Source of the DNA: Neptuniibacter sp048548695
Lineage (GTDB): Bacteria; Pseudomonadota; Gammaproteobacteria; Pseudomonadales; Balneatricaceae
Assembly: GCF_048548695.1 (NCBI RefSeq)
Contig: NZ_JBLYIF010000002.1
DNA: 64,000 bases
Direction: 5' to 3' (one strand)
The position numbers and the translations under genes were made by a program. The notes beneath the pieces were generated by a model. That model ran no database searches. It was not told the origin of the DNA and saw only the letters and a program-made list of their open reading frames with translations. Positions 27,284 through 34,664 of the stretch are shown here, in pieces. Numbering within the stretch: the first letter of the stretch is position 1; each line of letters starts with the position of its first letter.

Positions 27284-27359
27284 TCCCCGATAGCTCAGTT
27301 GGTAGAGCAGTAGACTGTTAATCTATTGGTCGCTGGTTCGAGTCCAGCTCGGGGAGCCA
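27284..27359 (+). tRNA. tRNA-Asn (GUU)
   Basis: A 76-nt tRNA. Acceptor stem TCCCCGA pairs with TCGGGGA, the anticodon loop CTGTTAA carries GTT, the T arm is GGTTCGAGTCC, and CCA is encoded. It lies 26 bp after tRNA-Ser. Confidence 0.98.
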
Positions 27360-27367
27360 CTTAAAGT

Positions 27368-27443
27368 GGGTCGTTAGCTCAGTCGGTAGAGCAGTTGGCT
27401 TTTAACCAATTGGTCATAGGTTCGAATCCTATACGACCCACCA
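27368..27443 (+). tRNA. tRNA-Lys (UUU), first copy
   Basis: A 76-nt tRNA. Acceptor stem GGGTCGT pairs with ACGACCC, the anticodon loop CTTTTAA carries TTT, and CCA is encoded. It is identical to the second copy 31 bp downstream. The last 18 bases (ATCCTATACGACCCACCA) are the sequence reused in the downstream repeats. Confidence 0.98.
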
Positions 27444-27474
27444 CTTCTTGCACGAGACATTCGTGAACTCTGAT

Positions 27475-27550
27475 GGGTCGTTAGCTCAGTCGGTAGAGCA
27501 GTTGGCTTTTAACCAATTGGTCATAGGTTCGAATCCTATACGACCCACCA
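27475..27550 (+). tRNA. tRNA-Lys (UUU), second copy
   Basis: Identical to the copy at 27368-27443. One base after its CCA the assembly breaks into N. It is the last complete tRNA visible before the tail repeats; the gap may hide further copies. Confidence 0.98.
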
Positions 27551-27551
27551 C

Positions 27552-27647
27552 NNNNNNNNNNNNNNNNNNNNNNNNNNNNNNNNNNNNNNNNNNNNNNNNN
27601 NNNNNNNNNNNNNNNNNNNNNNNNNNNNNNNNNNNNNNNNNNNNNNN
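27552..27647. other. Assembly gap (96 N)
   Basis: A run of N between the second tRNA-Lys and the first resolved tail-repeat unit. Because the sequence resumes in the middle of a tRNA-tail/repeat junction (CCACTTTTT), the gap probably hides repeat units or tRNA copies that short reads could not place. Its true length is unknown. Confidence 0.95.
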
Positions 27648-27660
27648 CCACTTTTTCAGG

Positions 27661-27681
27661 CCACCGTAGGGTGGTTTTTTT
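27661..27681 (+). terminator. Terminator in tail-repeat unit 1
   Basis: Stem CCACC/GGTGG with loop GTAG followed by seven T. It lies about 10 bp after the tRNA-like CCA end and could terminate the tRNA operon transcript. Confidence 0.85.
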
Positions 27682-27764
27682 GTGCCTCAATTACAGTATG
27701 GCACATGGCTTCAGGAGTATAGGGTGAGAACCGTACCCGCAGGGAGGTTCGAGTCGAGGCGTTT

Positions 27765-27851
27765 ATGGTGAGACAACAGCGGAGTTCGCGACGCTGGCCC
27801 GCAGGGCGCAAGTCATCCTATACGACCCACCACTTTTTCAGGCCACCGTAG
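27765..27851 (+). CDS. Possible 28-residue basic peptide encoded across a tail-repeat junction
   Basis: ATG at 27765 opens a frame of 28 codons that reads through the tRNA-Lys tail into the next unit's hairpin and stops at TAG 27849-27851. It is rich in Arg (MVRQQRSSRRWPAGRKSS at the start). E. coli tyrT repeats encode a comparably short basic peptide, Tpr. No good Shine-Dalgarno is visible and the equivalent frame in the following unit is altered by a missing T, so coding is doubtful. Confidence 0.25.
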   Translation: MVRQQRSSRRWPAGRKSSYTTHHFFRPP

Positions 27852-27863
27852 GGTGGTTTTTTT
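27843..27863 (+). terminator. Terminator in tail-repeat unit 2
   Basis: The same CCACC-GTAG-GGTGG hairpin and seven-T tract as in unit 1. Confidence 0.85.
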
Positions 27864-27891
27864 GTGCCTCAATTACAGTATGGCACATGGC

Positions 27892-27990
27892 NNNNNNNNN
27901 NNNNNNNNNNNNNNNNNNNNNNNNNNNNNNNNNNNNNNNNNNNNNNNNNNNNNNNNNNNNNNNNNNNNNNNNNNNNNNNNNNNNNNNNNN
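27892..27990. other. Assembly gap (99 N) inside tail-repeat unit 2
   Basis: The N run replaces a segment that is 50 bp long in unit 1 (27710-27759), so either the gap size is arbitrary or additional repeat sequence is missing. Flanking sequence on both sides is identical to unit 1. Confidence 0.95.
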
Positions 27991-28072
27991 CGTTTATGGT
28001 GAGACAACAGCGGAGTTCGCGACGCTGGCCCGCAGGGCGCAAGTCATCCTATACGACCCACCACTTTTCAGG

Positions 28073-28093
28073 CCACCGTAGGGTGGTTTTTTT
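28073..28093 (+). terminator. Terminator in tail-repeat unit 3
   Basis: The same CCACC-GTAG-GGTGG hairpin and seven-T tract, in the last, partial unit. Confidence 0.85.
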
Positions 28094-28231
28094 GTGCCTC
28101 AATTACAGTATGTCACATGGCTTCAGTGTAGAAGAATCAGAGGCAGCTTTTTGGCAAAGTGTTCATGGTGCCTGTTATCGGAAAGCGGGTTTACTGCTTA
28201 TGCAACTCACTGTGCCGCTGATCATTTTTTA

Positions 28232-29446
28232 TCAGTATACATATTCTGATTGCAGCGCCAGAGGGTGCCGCATTGGCCAGATTGTGCCCAGGTTTTCAAG
28301 CAACGCTTTATGTTTTTGGGAGCACAGCATACTACTGATAACAAATTCTTCTTTATCTGCTGTGACACGTTTTGGAGTCTCAATAGGGTTCTCTGTTGCA
28401 TCAGTAATAATCAGTACTTCAGGTTCGTCCATTTTTGGGGTCAGCGCTGTGACAATGCCTATCTCACCGCTTTTCATCTTGACCATACTGCCCGGTGAGT
28501 AGATACCGATACTGTTAATAAACAAACGTACCAGCTCACTATCAATAGCACTGCCTCTCTGTTGCAGCATTTGTCGCAGCGCTTCCTTGTGCAATATGCG
28601 CTCACGGTAAGCACGTGGCCTGATCATCGCAGTATAGTTATCGGTAATTGCTATTAATTTAGCTTCGGTGATCAGGTTTTCACCGCTAATTCCCTCAGGG
28701 TAACCACTACCATCAATTCGCTCATGGTGTTGTTGAACTGCATCCAGCCAGCTTAGTTCGGTAACTCCCTTGGCTTCGAGTATTTCACGGGATCTGTAAG
28801 GGTGGTTATCGATCACTTCTCTCTGTTCAGGCGTCAGAGGCTCAGATTGCTGATGCACTAGATCTTTGATGGATTGCATTCCTAAATCGCATGTCAGTGC
28901 AGCGGCAACAACCAATAAACGCTCAAGCGGTCCTTTACCCATGCGTCGATAGGAGACTTCACACAGGATTGCATTATGTAATGGGTGCTCAATACTATGA
29001 GGTGCATCCTGCATTAGCTGGATACTGCCCACCATCGCATCGGAGTTTTCATCACAAGCAGTTTGAATATCTAAGGCAACGCGGAGGATTTTATTCGCAA
29101 AAGTACGGTCGGTTTCATCGTCCAGCAATGAAAAAGCAATTTCTAGCTGCTTGGTCAGTTGTTTGATAATAAGAAAACTTACCGGGGGTTCTGCCTGTAT
29201 TTTTGGCGTGCTTGCAACTTCATTGCTGCCCGATGAGGGACTTTGTGCTTTTTCTGCACCTTGTATATAACATCTGGCACCGTAAGAGATCAGCTGATCA
29301 ATTTGCTGCTGGCTTTTAATTTCTCGGTTACGGGAAAGTAGCATTGAGCCTTTGTGACTATATAAATCCCAAGGTAATACAAACCCTACAGCCAGGTCAT
29401 TGGCAGTCAGTATTTTTTCATCTGCGTTTTCGATGGGCTGAGACAC
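28232..29446 (-). CDS. HD-GYP-type protein with degenerate metal site
   Basis: HD-GYP proteins hydrolyse cyclic-di-GMP. This 404-residue protein has an N-terminal DUF3391-like part (about 10-65, LAVGFVLPWDLYSHKGSMLL) and an HD-GYP domain (about 155-300) with a clear HHERIDGSGYPEG at 240-252. The HD dipeptide is replaced by Cys-Asp (ALTCDLG, 186-187), the following Lys is missing and the usual DxYDA reads DNYTA. Loss of the metal-binding His suggests reduced or no catalysis, with a possible binding role. The C-terminal 100 residues contain an unassigned beta-rich segment (IYSPGSMVKMKSGEIGIVTA). It ends about 100 bp from the tail repeats. Confidence 0.8.
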   Translation of the reverse strand: MSQPIENADEKILTANDLAVGFVLPWDLYSHKGSMLLSRNREIKSQQQIDQLISYGARCYIQGAEKAQSPSSGSNEVASTPKIQAEPPVSFLIIKQLTKQLEIAFSLLDDETDRTFANKILRVALDIQTACDENSDAMVGSIQLMQDAPHSIEHPLHNAILCEVSYRRMGKGPLERLLVVAAALTCDLGMQSIKDLVHQQSEPLTPEQREVIDNHPYRSREILEAKGVTELSWLDAVQQHHERIDGSGYPEGISGENLITEAKLIAITDNYTAMIRPRAYRERILHKEALRQMLQQRGSAIDSELVRLFINSIGIYSPGSMVKMKSGEIGIVTALTPKMDEPEVLIITDATENPIETPKRVTADKEEFVISSMLCSQKHKALLENLGTIWPMRHPLALQSEYVY

Positions 29447-29883
29447 GGTTTTTCCTGGTTATAAATACATCAACTTTTTTCAAGGATAGCTGATAACTCA
29501 CTGACTAATCTAGGAAAGATATGATTCCTCTAGCTGTGTGCAAGCCGGTAAATAGGCCCGTCTGCGTCACCACGCTCTTTCTGGTGCCTTTGGCGGTTTC
29601 CCTCTAATAGCGTGTTTGCTGGTTGTTCAACAGACGTGCAGCTGTCTGTCGCTTGTTTTTCACCTTATAGGTTTGAATAACACCTTACAAATTAGAGCCT
29701 TAGTCATTGGGTGAGTCTAGGAGCTTATAACAGCTATCGTGCGAAGTACCTGGCGTGCCTGCAGGCACAAAAACATCAGCAAAAAGTGCCGCAAAAATTT
29801 CCCGAATAACCATTCTTATATTATGGTTAATTGGTATCTAGAGACGTTTGGAGCCTTGCGCACGTAACTTTACCTGATGGATA
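29447..29883. other. Divergent intergenic region between two c-di-GMP genes
   Basis: These 437 bp lie between the HD-GYP gene (minus) and the PocR-GGDEF gene (plus) and contain no convincing gene. A perfect 14-bp palindrome, GTGCCTGCAGGCAC, is at 29755-29768, about 115 bp before the GGDEF start, and could be an operator. No promoter could be assigned with confidence. Confidence 0.6.
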
Positions 29884-30972
29884 TTGGATCGACCCGTGGC
29901 CGTAAAACTGAATGAAATAGCAGACGTTGCACACCTGCAAAGTCTGTGCAGCAGTTTTTCAGATCTATATGGCGTTACTACAGCCATATTGGATCTGAAG
30001 GGTGAGGTATTGGTTGCTGCCGGCTGGAAGGTCGCCTGTACTAAGTTTCATCGGGTAAACCCGGTAACGGCTGCGCGTTGTTTGGAGAGTGATACGACCT
30101 TGGCCAGTCATCTTAAGGCTGGTCAGGAATATAACGTTTACTGTTGTAAGAATGGTCTGGTGGATGTGGCAGTGCCAATCAAAGTTCAGGGCCATCACAT
30201 CGCCAATTTTTTTACCGGCCAGTTCTTTTTTGAAACGCCGGACCGTAAAAGGTTTCGCCGCCAAGCCGGCGAAGTCGGTTTTGATGAAGCGTTGTACTTA
30301 CATGCGATTGATGATATGCCGGTGTTTTCCGAGGAAAAAGTCAAATTGATGATGGCTTTCTTGCGTCAGTTGGCTGAGTTGATCGGCGAGTTGGGCCAGG
30401 CCAACCTGCTGTTGAAGGCGCAAAAGGACGCCGTTGAAAAACTAGCACTGTATGACCCGCTCACTAATTTGCCTAACCGGAACTATTTGTGTGCAAGGTT
30501 GGATAAAGAGATTGCAAAATCTAAACGTAGCCAACAGCCATTCGCCTGTTTATTTATTGACCTGGATAATTTTAAAAACGTGAATGACAGTCTTGGTCAT
30601 GAGGCAGGGGATCAGGTTCTGGTTGAGGCGGGGAGGCGTATCCGTAAGGCTGTACGGGAGTATGACCTGGTTGCCCGGTTTGGTGGTGATGAGTTCATTG
30701 TCGTTGCGGCTGAACTTTCCTATAAAGAGGTTGCGGGTAAAATCGCTGAGAAGATTATTCTCGCCTTGAATGAACCATTTGCCATCGACAATCAGCTATT
30801 CAATCTTTCAGCCAGTGTTGGTATTGCTGTTTTTCCCGGTGAGAACCTGACTTCCTCCGATCTGTTGCGTGCGGCGGATACTGCCATGTATAGATCCAAG
30901 TATGCTGGGAAGGGTTGCTTTCATTACTTTTCCGGGGAGCCCGCGTCAACGGTGCTTAATGCACGCATCTAG
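29884..30972 (+). CDS. PocR-domain diguanylate cyclase (GGDEF)
   Basis: The soluble 362-residue protein has an N-terminal PocR-type sensory domain (about 15-120; SLCSSFSDLYGVTTAI, a Cys-rich stretch CCKNGLVDVAVPI and ANFFTGQFFFE) and a C-terminal GGDEF domain (about 190-350) with FGGDEFIVV and YDPLTNLPNRNYL. The active-site motif is intact, so cyclic-di-GMP synthesis is expected. PocR domains bind small hydrocarbon-like ligands in PduR/PocR-type regulators and often carry conserved Cys; the ligand here is unknown. The start is uncertain: TTG 29884 or GTG 29896, since no in-frame ATG fits. Confidence 0.88.
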   Translation: MDRPVAVKLNEIADVAHLQSLCSSFSDLYGVTTAILDLKGEVLVAAGWKVACTKFHRVNPVTAARCLESDTTLASHLKAGQEYNVYCCKNGLVDVAVPIKVQGHHIANFFTGQFFFETPDRKRFRRQAGEVGFDEALYLHAIDDMPVFSEEKVKLMMAFLRQLAELIGELGQANLLLKAQKDAVEKLALYDPLTNLPNRNYLCARLDKEIAKSKRSQQPFACLFIDLDNFKNVNDSLGHEAGDQVLVEAGRRIRKAVREYDLVARFGGDEFIVVAAELSYKEVAGKIAEKIILALNEPFAIDNQLFNLSASVGIAVFPGENLTSSDLLRAADTAMYRSKYAGKGCFHYFSGEPASTVLNARI

Positions 30973-31070
30973 TGATTTGTCAGACAGTATTTATGGTTGT
31001 TGCTGTAGCTATGTGACACCAAAATTGCACTTCTCGGTCTTGCCGGTCTGTCATTCACGTGCCTTTTAAC

Positions 31071-32270
31071 TCAGGCGAGTGCTTGAGCTCGCTGTTCCAA
31101 CAGGTCTATTAAGATTCTCTCTACACGGCTGCCGCCGACACCTACTCTTTGGGCTGGACTTATAGTGTTCAGCTGGTTAACCGTGGCCTGGTATTCCTGT
31201 CGGACAAAATTGGTCAGTGCGCTGAGCAGGGTGAGCGCAATGTCGCGGTTATTATCTGCGTCTGCAGTTGCTACCGTTTCAGTACATCGCTCCAGCCCGT
31301 CGGTGTCTCCGGCCGAGGCATATAGGCCGCCGATATGCAGAGCGATAAAAGGGTGGGCCAGCATTGCCTCGAACTTTTTCATATGTTCTGACACCTCTGC
31401 TGGTAGGGCTGTTGTCTCACCGGTAGCAAGAAACTCACGCAATAAGAAACCACCGCAATCAGCCAGCGTCAGCACCGGACCGCAGGTGGTGGTGTTTGGC
31501 GCACAATAGCGGTGATAACGTGCTAAAGCAGTATCACGCTGACCTAATTGCCACTCTGCCAACGCCAGATGCCATTGGACATGCCCATACATCTGTCCGG
31601 CACGTGCAGTGGCTTCATGCGCCGTTAGCCAGTTGATCAGTTGTTGGGCAGATTCCTCTGGTGAATTCATATCATGCAGCACATGTGCAAGTCCGTGGAT
31701 GGAGTAGAGTGCTTGAGGCCTAATGGCCAGGGCTTGCTCAATCAGCATCCGTCCCCGGTGGTAATCGCCGGCTTCGCTGGCGGCAAAGCCTAGCCGTGAT
31801 AGATACGCCCAATCCTCTTTCAGGTGGGGGTAGGCCGTTTCCAGTAGATTGAGAACGCGTTCAATTTTGCTGGGGCCGCCGTAAAAAATCAGGTAGCCGC
31901 AGAGTTGCGACATAACCAGAAGGTCGCAGGGGGCTGTCTTTAGATAGGCTTCGGTTTGCGCCAGATTCGCGTAGGGCGCTTCAATAAGGCCGAACAGGGC
32001 TGAAATATGTTGTTGTTCCCAAGCACTGGCGTTTTTGACTGATTCGGTGGCGCGTACTCTATAACTGGCAGCGGCAGGATCCTGACTGTCTTTTGCCAGC
32101 AGGTAACGTGCGGCAGCGGCCAGTGCAAACTGTTCGTCCAACGCCAGGGCCTGGTCTAACTGCTCAGCGGCACCGGTTTCAGAGCCAAGAATCAGGTCAA
32201 TGCCCTTTGCATAATGTTGCGCTGCAGCCTCAGATGAGCAGGACAGGGGTGCTCCGGTGCGTGATGCCAT
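31071..32270 (-). CDS. Tetratricopeptide repeat protein (TTC38-like)
   Basis: The 399-residue, all-helical protein begins ASRTGAPLSCSSEAAAQHYA, similar to the conserved start of the TTC38 family, and contains TPR-like repeats (LIEQALAIRPQALYSIHGLA and WHLALAEWQLGQRDTALARY). Proteins of this family are widespread but of unknown function. I prefer the ATG at 32270, where family similarity starts, over 32312. No signal peptide is present, so it should be cytoplasmic. Convergent with the GGDEF gene. Confidence 0.75.
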   Translation of the reverse strand: MASRTGAPLSCSSEAAAQHYAKGIDLILGSETGAAEQLDQALALDEQFALAAAARYLLAKDSQDPAAASYRVRATESVKNASAWEQQHISALFGLIEAPYANLAQTEAYLKTAPCDLLVMSQLCGYLIFYGGPSKIERVLNLLETAYPHLKEDWAYLSRLGFAASEAGDYHRGRMLIEQALAIRPQALYSIHGLAHVLHDMNSPEESAQQLINWLTAHEATARAGQMYGHVQWHLALAEWQLGQRDTALARYHRYCAPNTTTCGPVLTLADCGGFLLREFLATGETTALPAEVSEHMKKFEAMLAHPFIALHIGGLYASAGDTDGLERCTETVATADADNNRDIALTLLSALTNFVRQEYQATVNQLNTISPAQRVGVGGSRVERILIDLLEQRAQALA

Positions 32271-32562
32271 GATGGTAATCCCTGACTGATGGTTCGGTTT
32301 GTTCAGCGCCATTCAGGCCTGACAGTGCTATGTCTATGCAAAGTATAAGGCCTGTTGGCCGGAACGCCGTAAATCTATTTTTTGATGCGGGTGCGAAATA
32401 ACCGCCCGCATCTATGACATCCTGTGCTTTATCGCGTAACGTTAACTAAAGTGGGAGTTACATGTTGTAACTTTGTCAGCTAGCGCGTACGCAACCGCCG
32501 CTGATAATCCTGCATGATGCGCTGCTGTATCGTAGTGCTTACAACACCATTGAAGGATCAAG

Positions 32563-33354
32563 ATGATGTGGTTACGTACCAGCTGCGGTTTCTGGTTCGA
32601 TATTGTCGTACCAACACCTTTTATCCTCATGCTGCGTCCGCGCAGTGGTGCTCAACAATGGGTGGCACTGGAAGAGTATCGCTTGGTACCTAGTGTGAAT
32701 GTGTTTGAGTTCACTGACCAGTATGGCAATCTTTGTCAGCGTCTGGTTGCCCCGCCAGGAAAATTTTCCGTGCATACCACCGCTGAAGTGATGACATCCG
32801 ATCATATCGACCAAGGCTTTGGTGCGCCTTTTGTGGAGATTCAGGACCTGCCCGATGCTGTGCTTGGTTACCTCTTACCCAGTCGTTACTGCGAGGCGGA
32901 ACAGTTTGGTGAGATGGCCACAGAGATCACTGCTGGCTATTTGCCGGGTTATGATCAGGTTGCTGCAATCGAAAACTGGTTGCGCAGTGCTATCCGGTTT
33001 GAACCTGGCAGCAGTGATGTGCCGGTGTCAGCGGTTGAGGTCAATCTCAGACAATATGGCGTGTGCCGCGACCTGGCCCATCTGGGGATTGCGCTCTGCC
33101 GTAGCCTGAGTATTCCAGCGCGGTTGGTGGTGGGGTACCTGTATGGTTTGCAACCCATGGAATTACATGCTTGGTTTGAGGCCTATGTGGCCGGTCGCTG
33201 GTACACATTTGATGCCACACAAAGTGTCGTCCGTGGTGGTTATGTTGCGCTTGGCTACGGCCGGGATGCCGCGGATGTTGCGGTGTATAACCAGTTTGGT
33301 CCATCGGTCTACCCTGTTGCCAGTGAAGTACAGGTGGACTTGATTCAGCGTTGA
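32563..33354 (+). CDS. Transglutaminase-like protease (first of two facing copies)
   Basis: The 263-residue protein has the transglutaminase core with the full Cys-His-Asp triad visible: YGVCRDLAHLG, ELHAWFEAYV and YTFDATQS. An N-terminal beta domain (about 1-100) precedes it. Bacterial members are predicted cysteine proteases or amide-forming enzymes; substrates are unknown. AAGGATCAAG gives a ribosome-binding site for the ATG at 32563. It is convergent with a second, different transglutaminase 20 bp downstream. Confidence 0.85.
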   Translation: MMWLRTSCGFWFDIVVPTPFILMLRPRSGAQQWVALEEYRLVPSVNVFEFTDQYGNLCQRLVAPPGKFSVHTTAEVMTSDHIDQGFGAPFVEIQDLPDAVLGYLLPSRYCEAEQFGEMATEITAGYLPGYDQVAAIENWLRSAIRFEPGSSDVPVSAVEVNLRQYGVCRDLAHLGIALCRSLSIPARLVVGYLYGLQPMELHAWFEAYVAGRWYTFDATQSVVRGGYVALGYGRDAADVAVYNQFGPSVYPVASEVQVDLIQR

Positions 33355-33374
33355 GTTTTCAGGTAAGGCCCGCT

Positions 33375-34247
33375 TTACTCTGCTTCGTCCGGGGCTTCTG
33401 TGAGTTCGGTGACCCAGACCGCCACTTCCATGCGTGAATCCGGGGGGCCGATATAGCTGCCAGATACCGGGGGGACGGATACAGGTAATCGCGCGACGGC
33501 TACCGCAATATGATCTGAACCCACTAAGAAACCGGTAGTGGGATCAAATCCTTTCCAGCCCGCACCGGGCAGAAAAACCTCCGCCCAGGCGTGTGTCGAG
33601 CCGGCCAGGGCGGATCCCGGTGAATAGATATATCCTGTGACAAAGCGCGCAGCAAACCCCAAATGCCGTGTGGCTTCAATAAACAACTGTGCCAGATCTC
33701 GGCACGAACCACTTCTCAGCGCAAGCGATTCATTGGCAGATTGCACTCCAGGCTCTTCACGCATTTGATACTTCAGCGTTTTATGGGTTTTTTCATTCAG
33801 CCGCTTTAGCAGGGTGTATGACTGAATATTTTCGCTGCTGTGGCAGATGTCCGCTAACCACTGACTCAGTGGATCATCCTTGGTCTGAGGGCGCTGGTAC
33901 ATATAGGGTGCCAGCATAACCCGGTCTTCTTCTGAGTACTGAAAAGGATACTGTTCGGCATAGTCTGACACCAGGAAATCATAGGGTGCTTGGTTGTATT
34001 GCTGGATGGTGGTATCGCTTTCGATCAGTAACTGGTTTGACGGAGTGCTGAAACTGGCCGAAGCAACGGCATTTTCTTCGGCATCCCGGTGCCAGCGCAG
34101 TACTGCCGTTGGCTGGATCGTCAGAGAAGAGGTTTCAATTCTGAGTTCAGGGCCTTCACGAGGGCGCAGGCGCAGGGTATGTGGGCCAAGTTGCACATCC
34201 TGAGTAAAGTAGTAATGGGTCTGATGGAGAATGCGAAAGCGTTTCAT
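33375..34247 (-). CDS. Transglutaminase family protein with N-terminal beta domain
   Basis: The 290-residue protein has the N-terminal domain typical of this group (FRILHQTHYYFTQDVQLGPH, then LRLRPREGPELRI) and a transglutaminase core with Cys in GSCRDLAQLF, His in STHAWAEVFLP and Asp in GWKGFDPTTG. This set is common in bacteria, often near alpha-E and circularly permuted ATP-grasp genes, none of which is present here. I use the ATG at 34247 (TAAGG upstream) rather than 34358, because the conserved N-terminus starts there. Confidence 0.88.
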   Translation of the reverse strand: MKRFRILHQTHYYFTQDVQLGPHTLRLRPREGPELRIETSSLTIQPTAVLRWHRDAEENAVASASFSTPSNQLLIESDTTIQQYNQAPYDFLVSDYAEQYPFQYSEEDRVMLAPYMYQRPQTKDDPLSQWLADICHSSENIQSYTLLKRLNEKTHKTLKYQMREEPGVQSANESLALRSGSCRDLAQLFIEATRHLGFAARFVTGYIYSPGSALAGSTHAWAEVFLPGAGWKGFDPTTGFLVGSDHIAVAVARLPVSVPPVSGSYIGPPDSRMEVAVWVTELTEAPDEAE

Positions 34248-34664
34248 ACCGAACCTTACTGTTTGAGTCATGCAAAATAGGCTAAACAGCCGTTTTACAG
34301 GCATCCAGTCTAGAGCGGGTAGGTGTTTTTGATCTGACCATGTCAGCGAAATGTCCACAAGCGTGGATTCAGGAAACAGCGGACACGCTAAAGCCAGTAT
34401 ATGACGTAGCCTGCGGTAAAGCTATGTGACCTGTTTGCGAAATGAACTGTGTCAGGCTTTTTTGGCCAGTTTTACCGTCGTACTTAAGTTTATTTGGCTG
34501 AAACAGTGTGTCGCCCGAGTTGGCGCAGAATGCTCGAATATTGTGGCTGCTAATTATATAGTTATTATAGAACAATGAGTTACATACGTGGCACATGGGT
34601 TGCTAAAGATATAATACCTATAATAAAAAGCAACGGAGTATGCCGACGCTGGCATAAAATACCC
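34248..34664. other. AT-rich divergent intergenic region
   Basis: These 417 bp lie between a transglutaminase gene (minus) and an O-methyltransferase gene (plus). No convincing gene is seen. The right part (34540-34640) is clearly AT-rich compared with its surroundings and holds several TATA-like hexamers. A five-codon frame ATGCCGACGCTGGCATAA at 34639-34656, preceded by CGGAG, lies just before the methyltransferase start and may be a leader peptide or chance. Confidence 0.5.

Larger units (their letters stand above)
27648..28126 (+). repeat. Tandem tRNA-Lys tail repeats (182-bp unit, two units plus a partial third)
   Basis: Unit 1 spans 27648-27829 (182 bp). Unit 2 starts at 27830 and is interrupted by N at 27892-27990. 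A third begins at 28061 and matches only to CTTCAG at 28126. Each full unit runs: terminator hairpin, a spacer with TATGGCACATGG, a T-arm-like GGTTCGAGTC, CCCGCAGGG motifs, then ATCCTATACGACCCACCA, identical to the last 18 bases of the upstream tRNA-Lys genes. The arrangement closely resembles the E. coli tyrT locus, whose 178-bp repeats each end in 19 bases of tRNA-Tyr and yield rtT RNA. Unit 3 differs from unit 1 by one missing T and a G-to-T change. Confidence 0.92.

Noticed and set aside
27074..27313. An open frame across the tRNA-Ser/Asn genes
   Set aside because: It is read through structural RNA genes and has no coding signal.
27887..28502. A long frame through the last tail repeat toward the HD-GYP gene
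   Set aside because: It exists only because of the missing T in unit 3, runs through N, and lies opposite the real HD-GYP gene.
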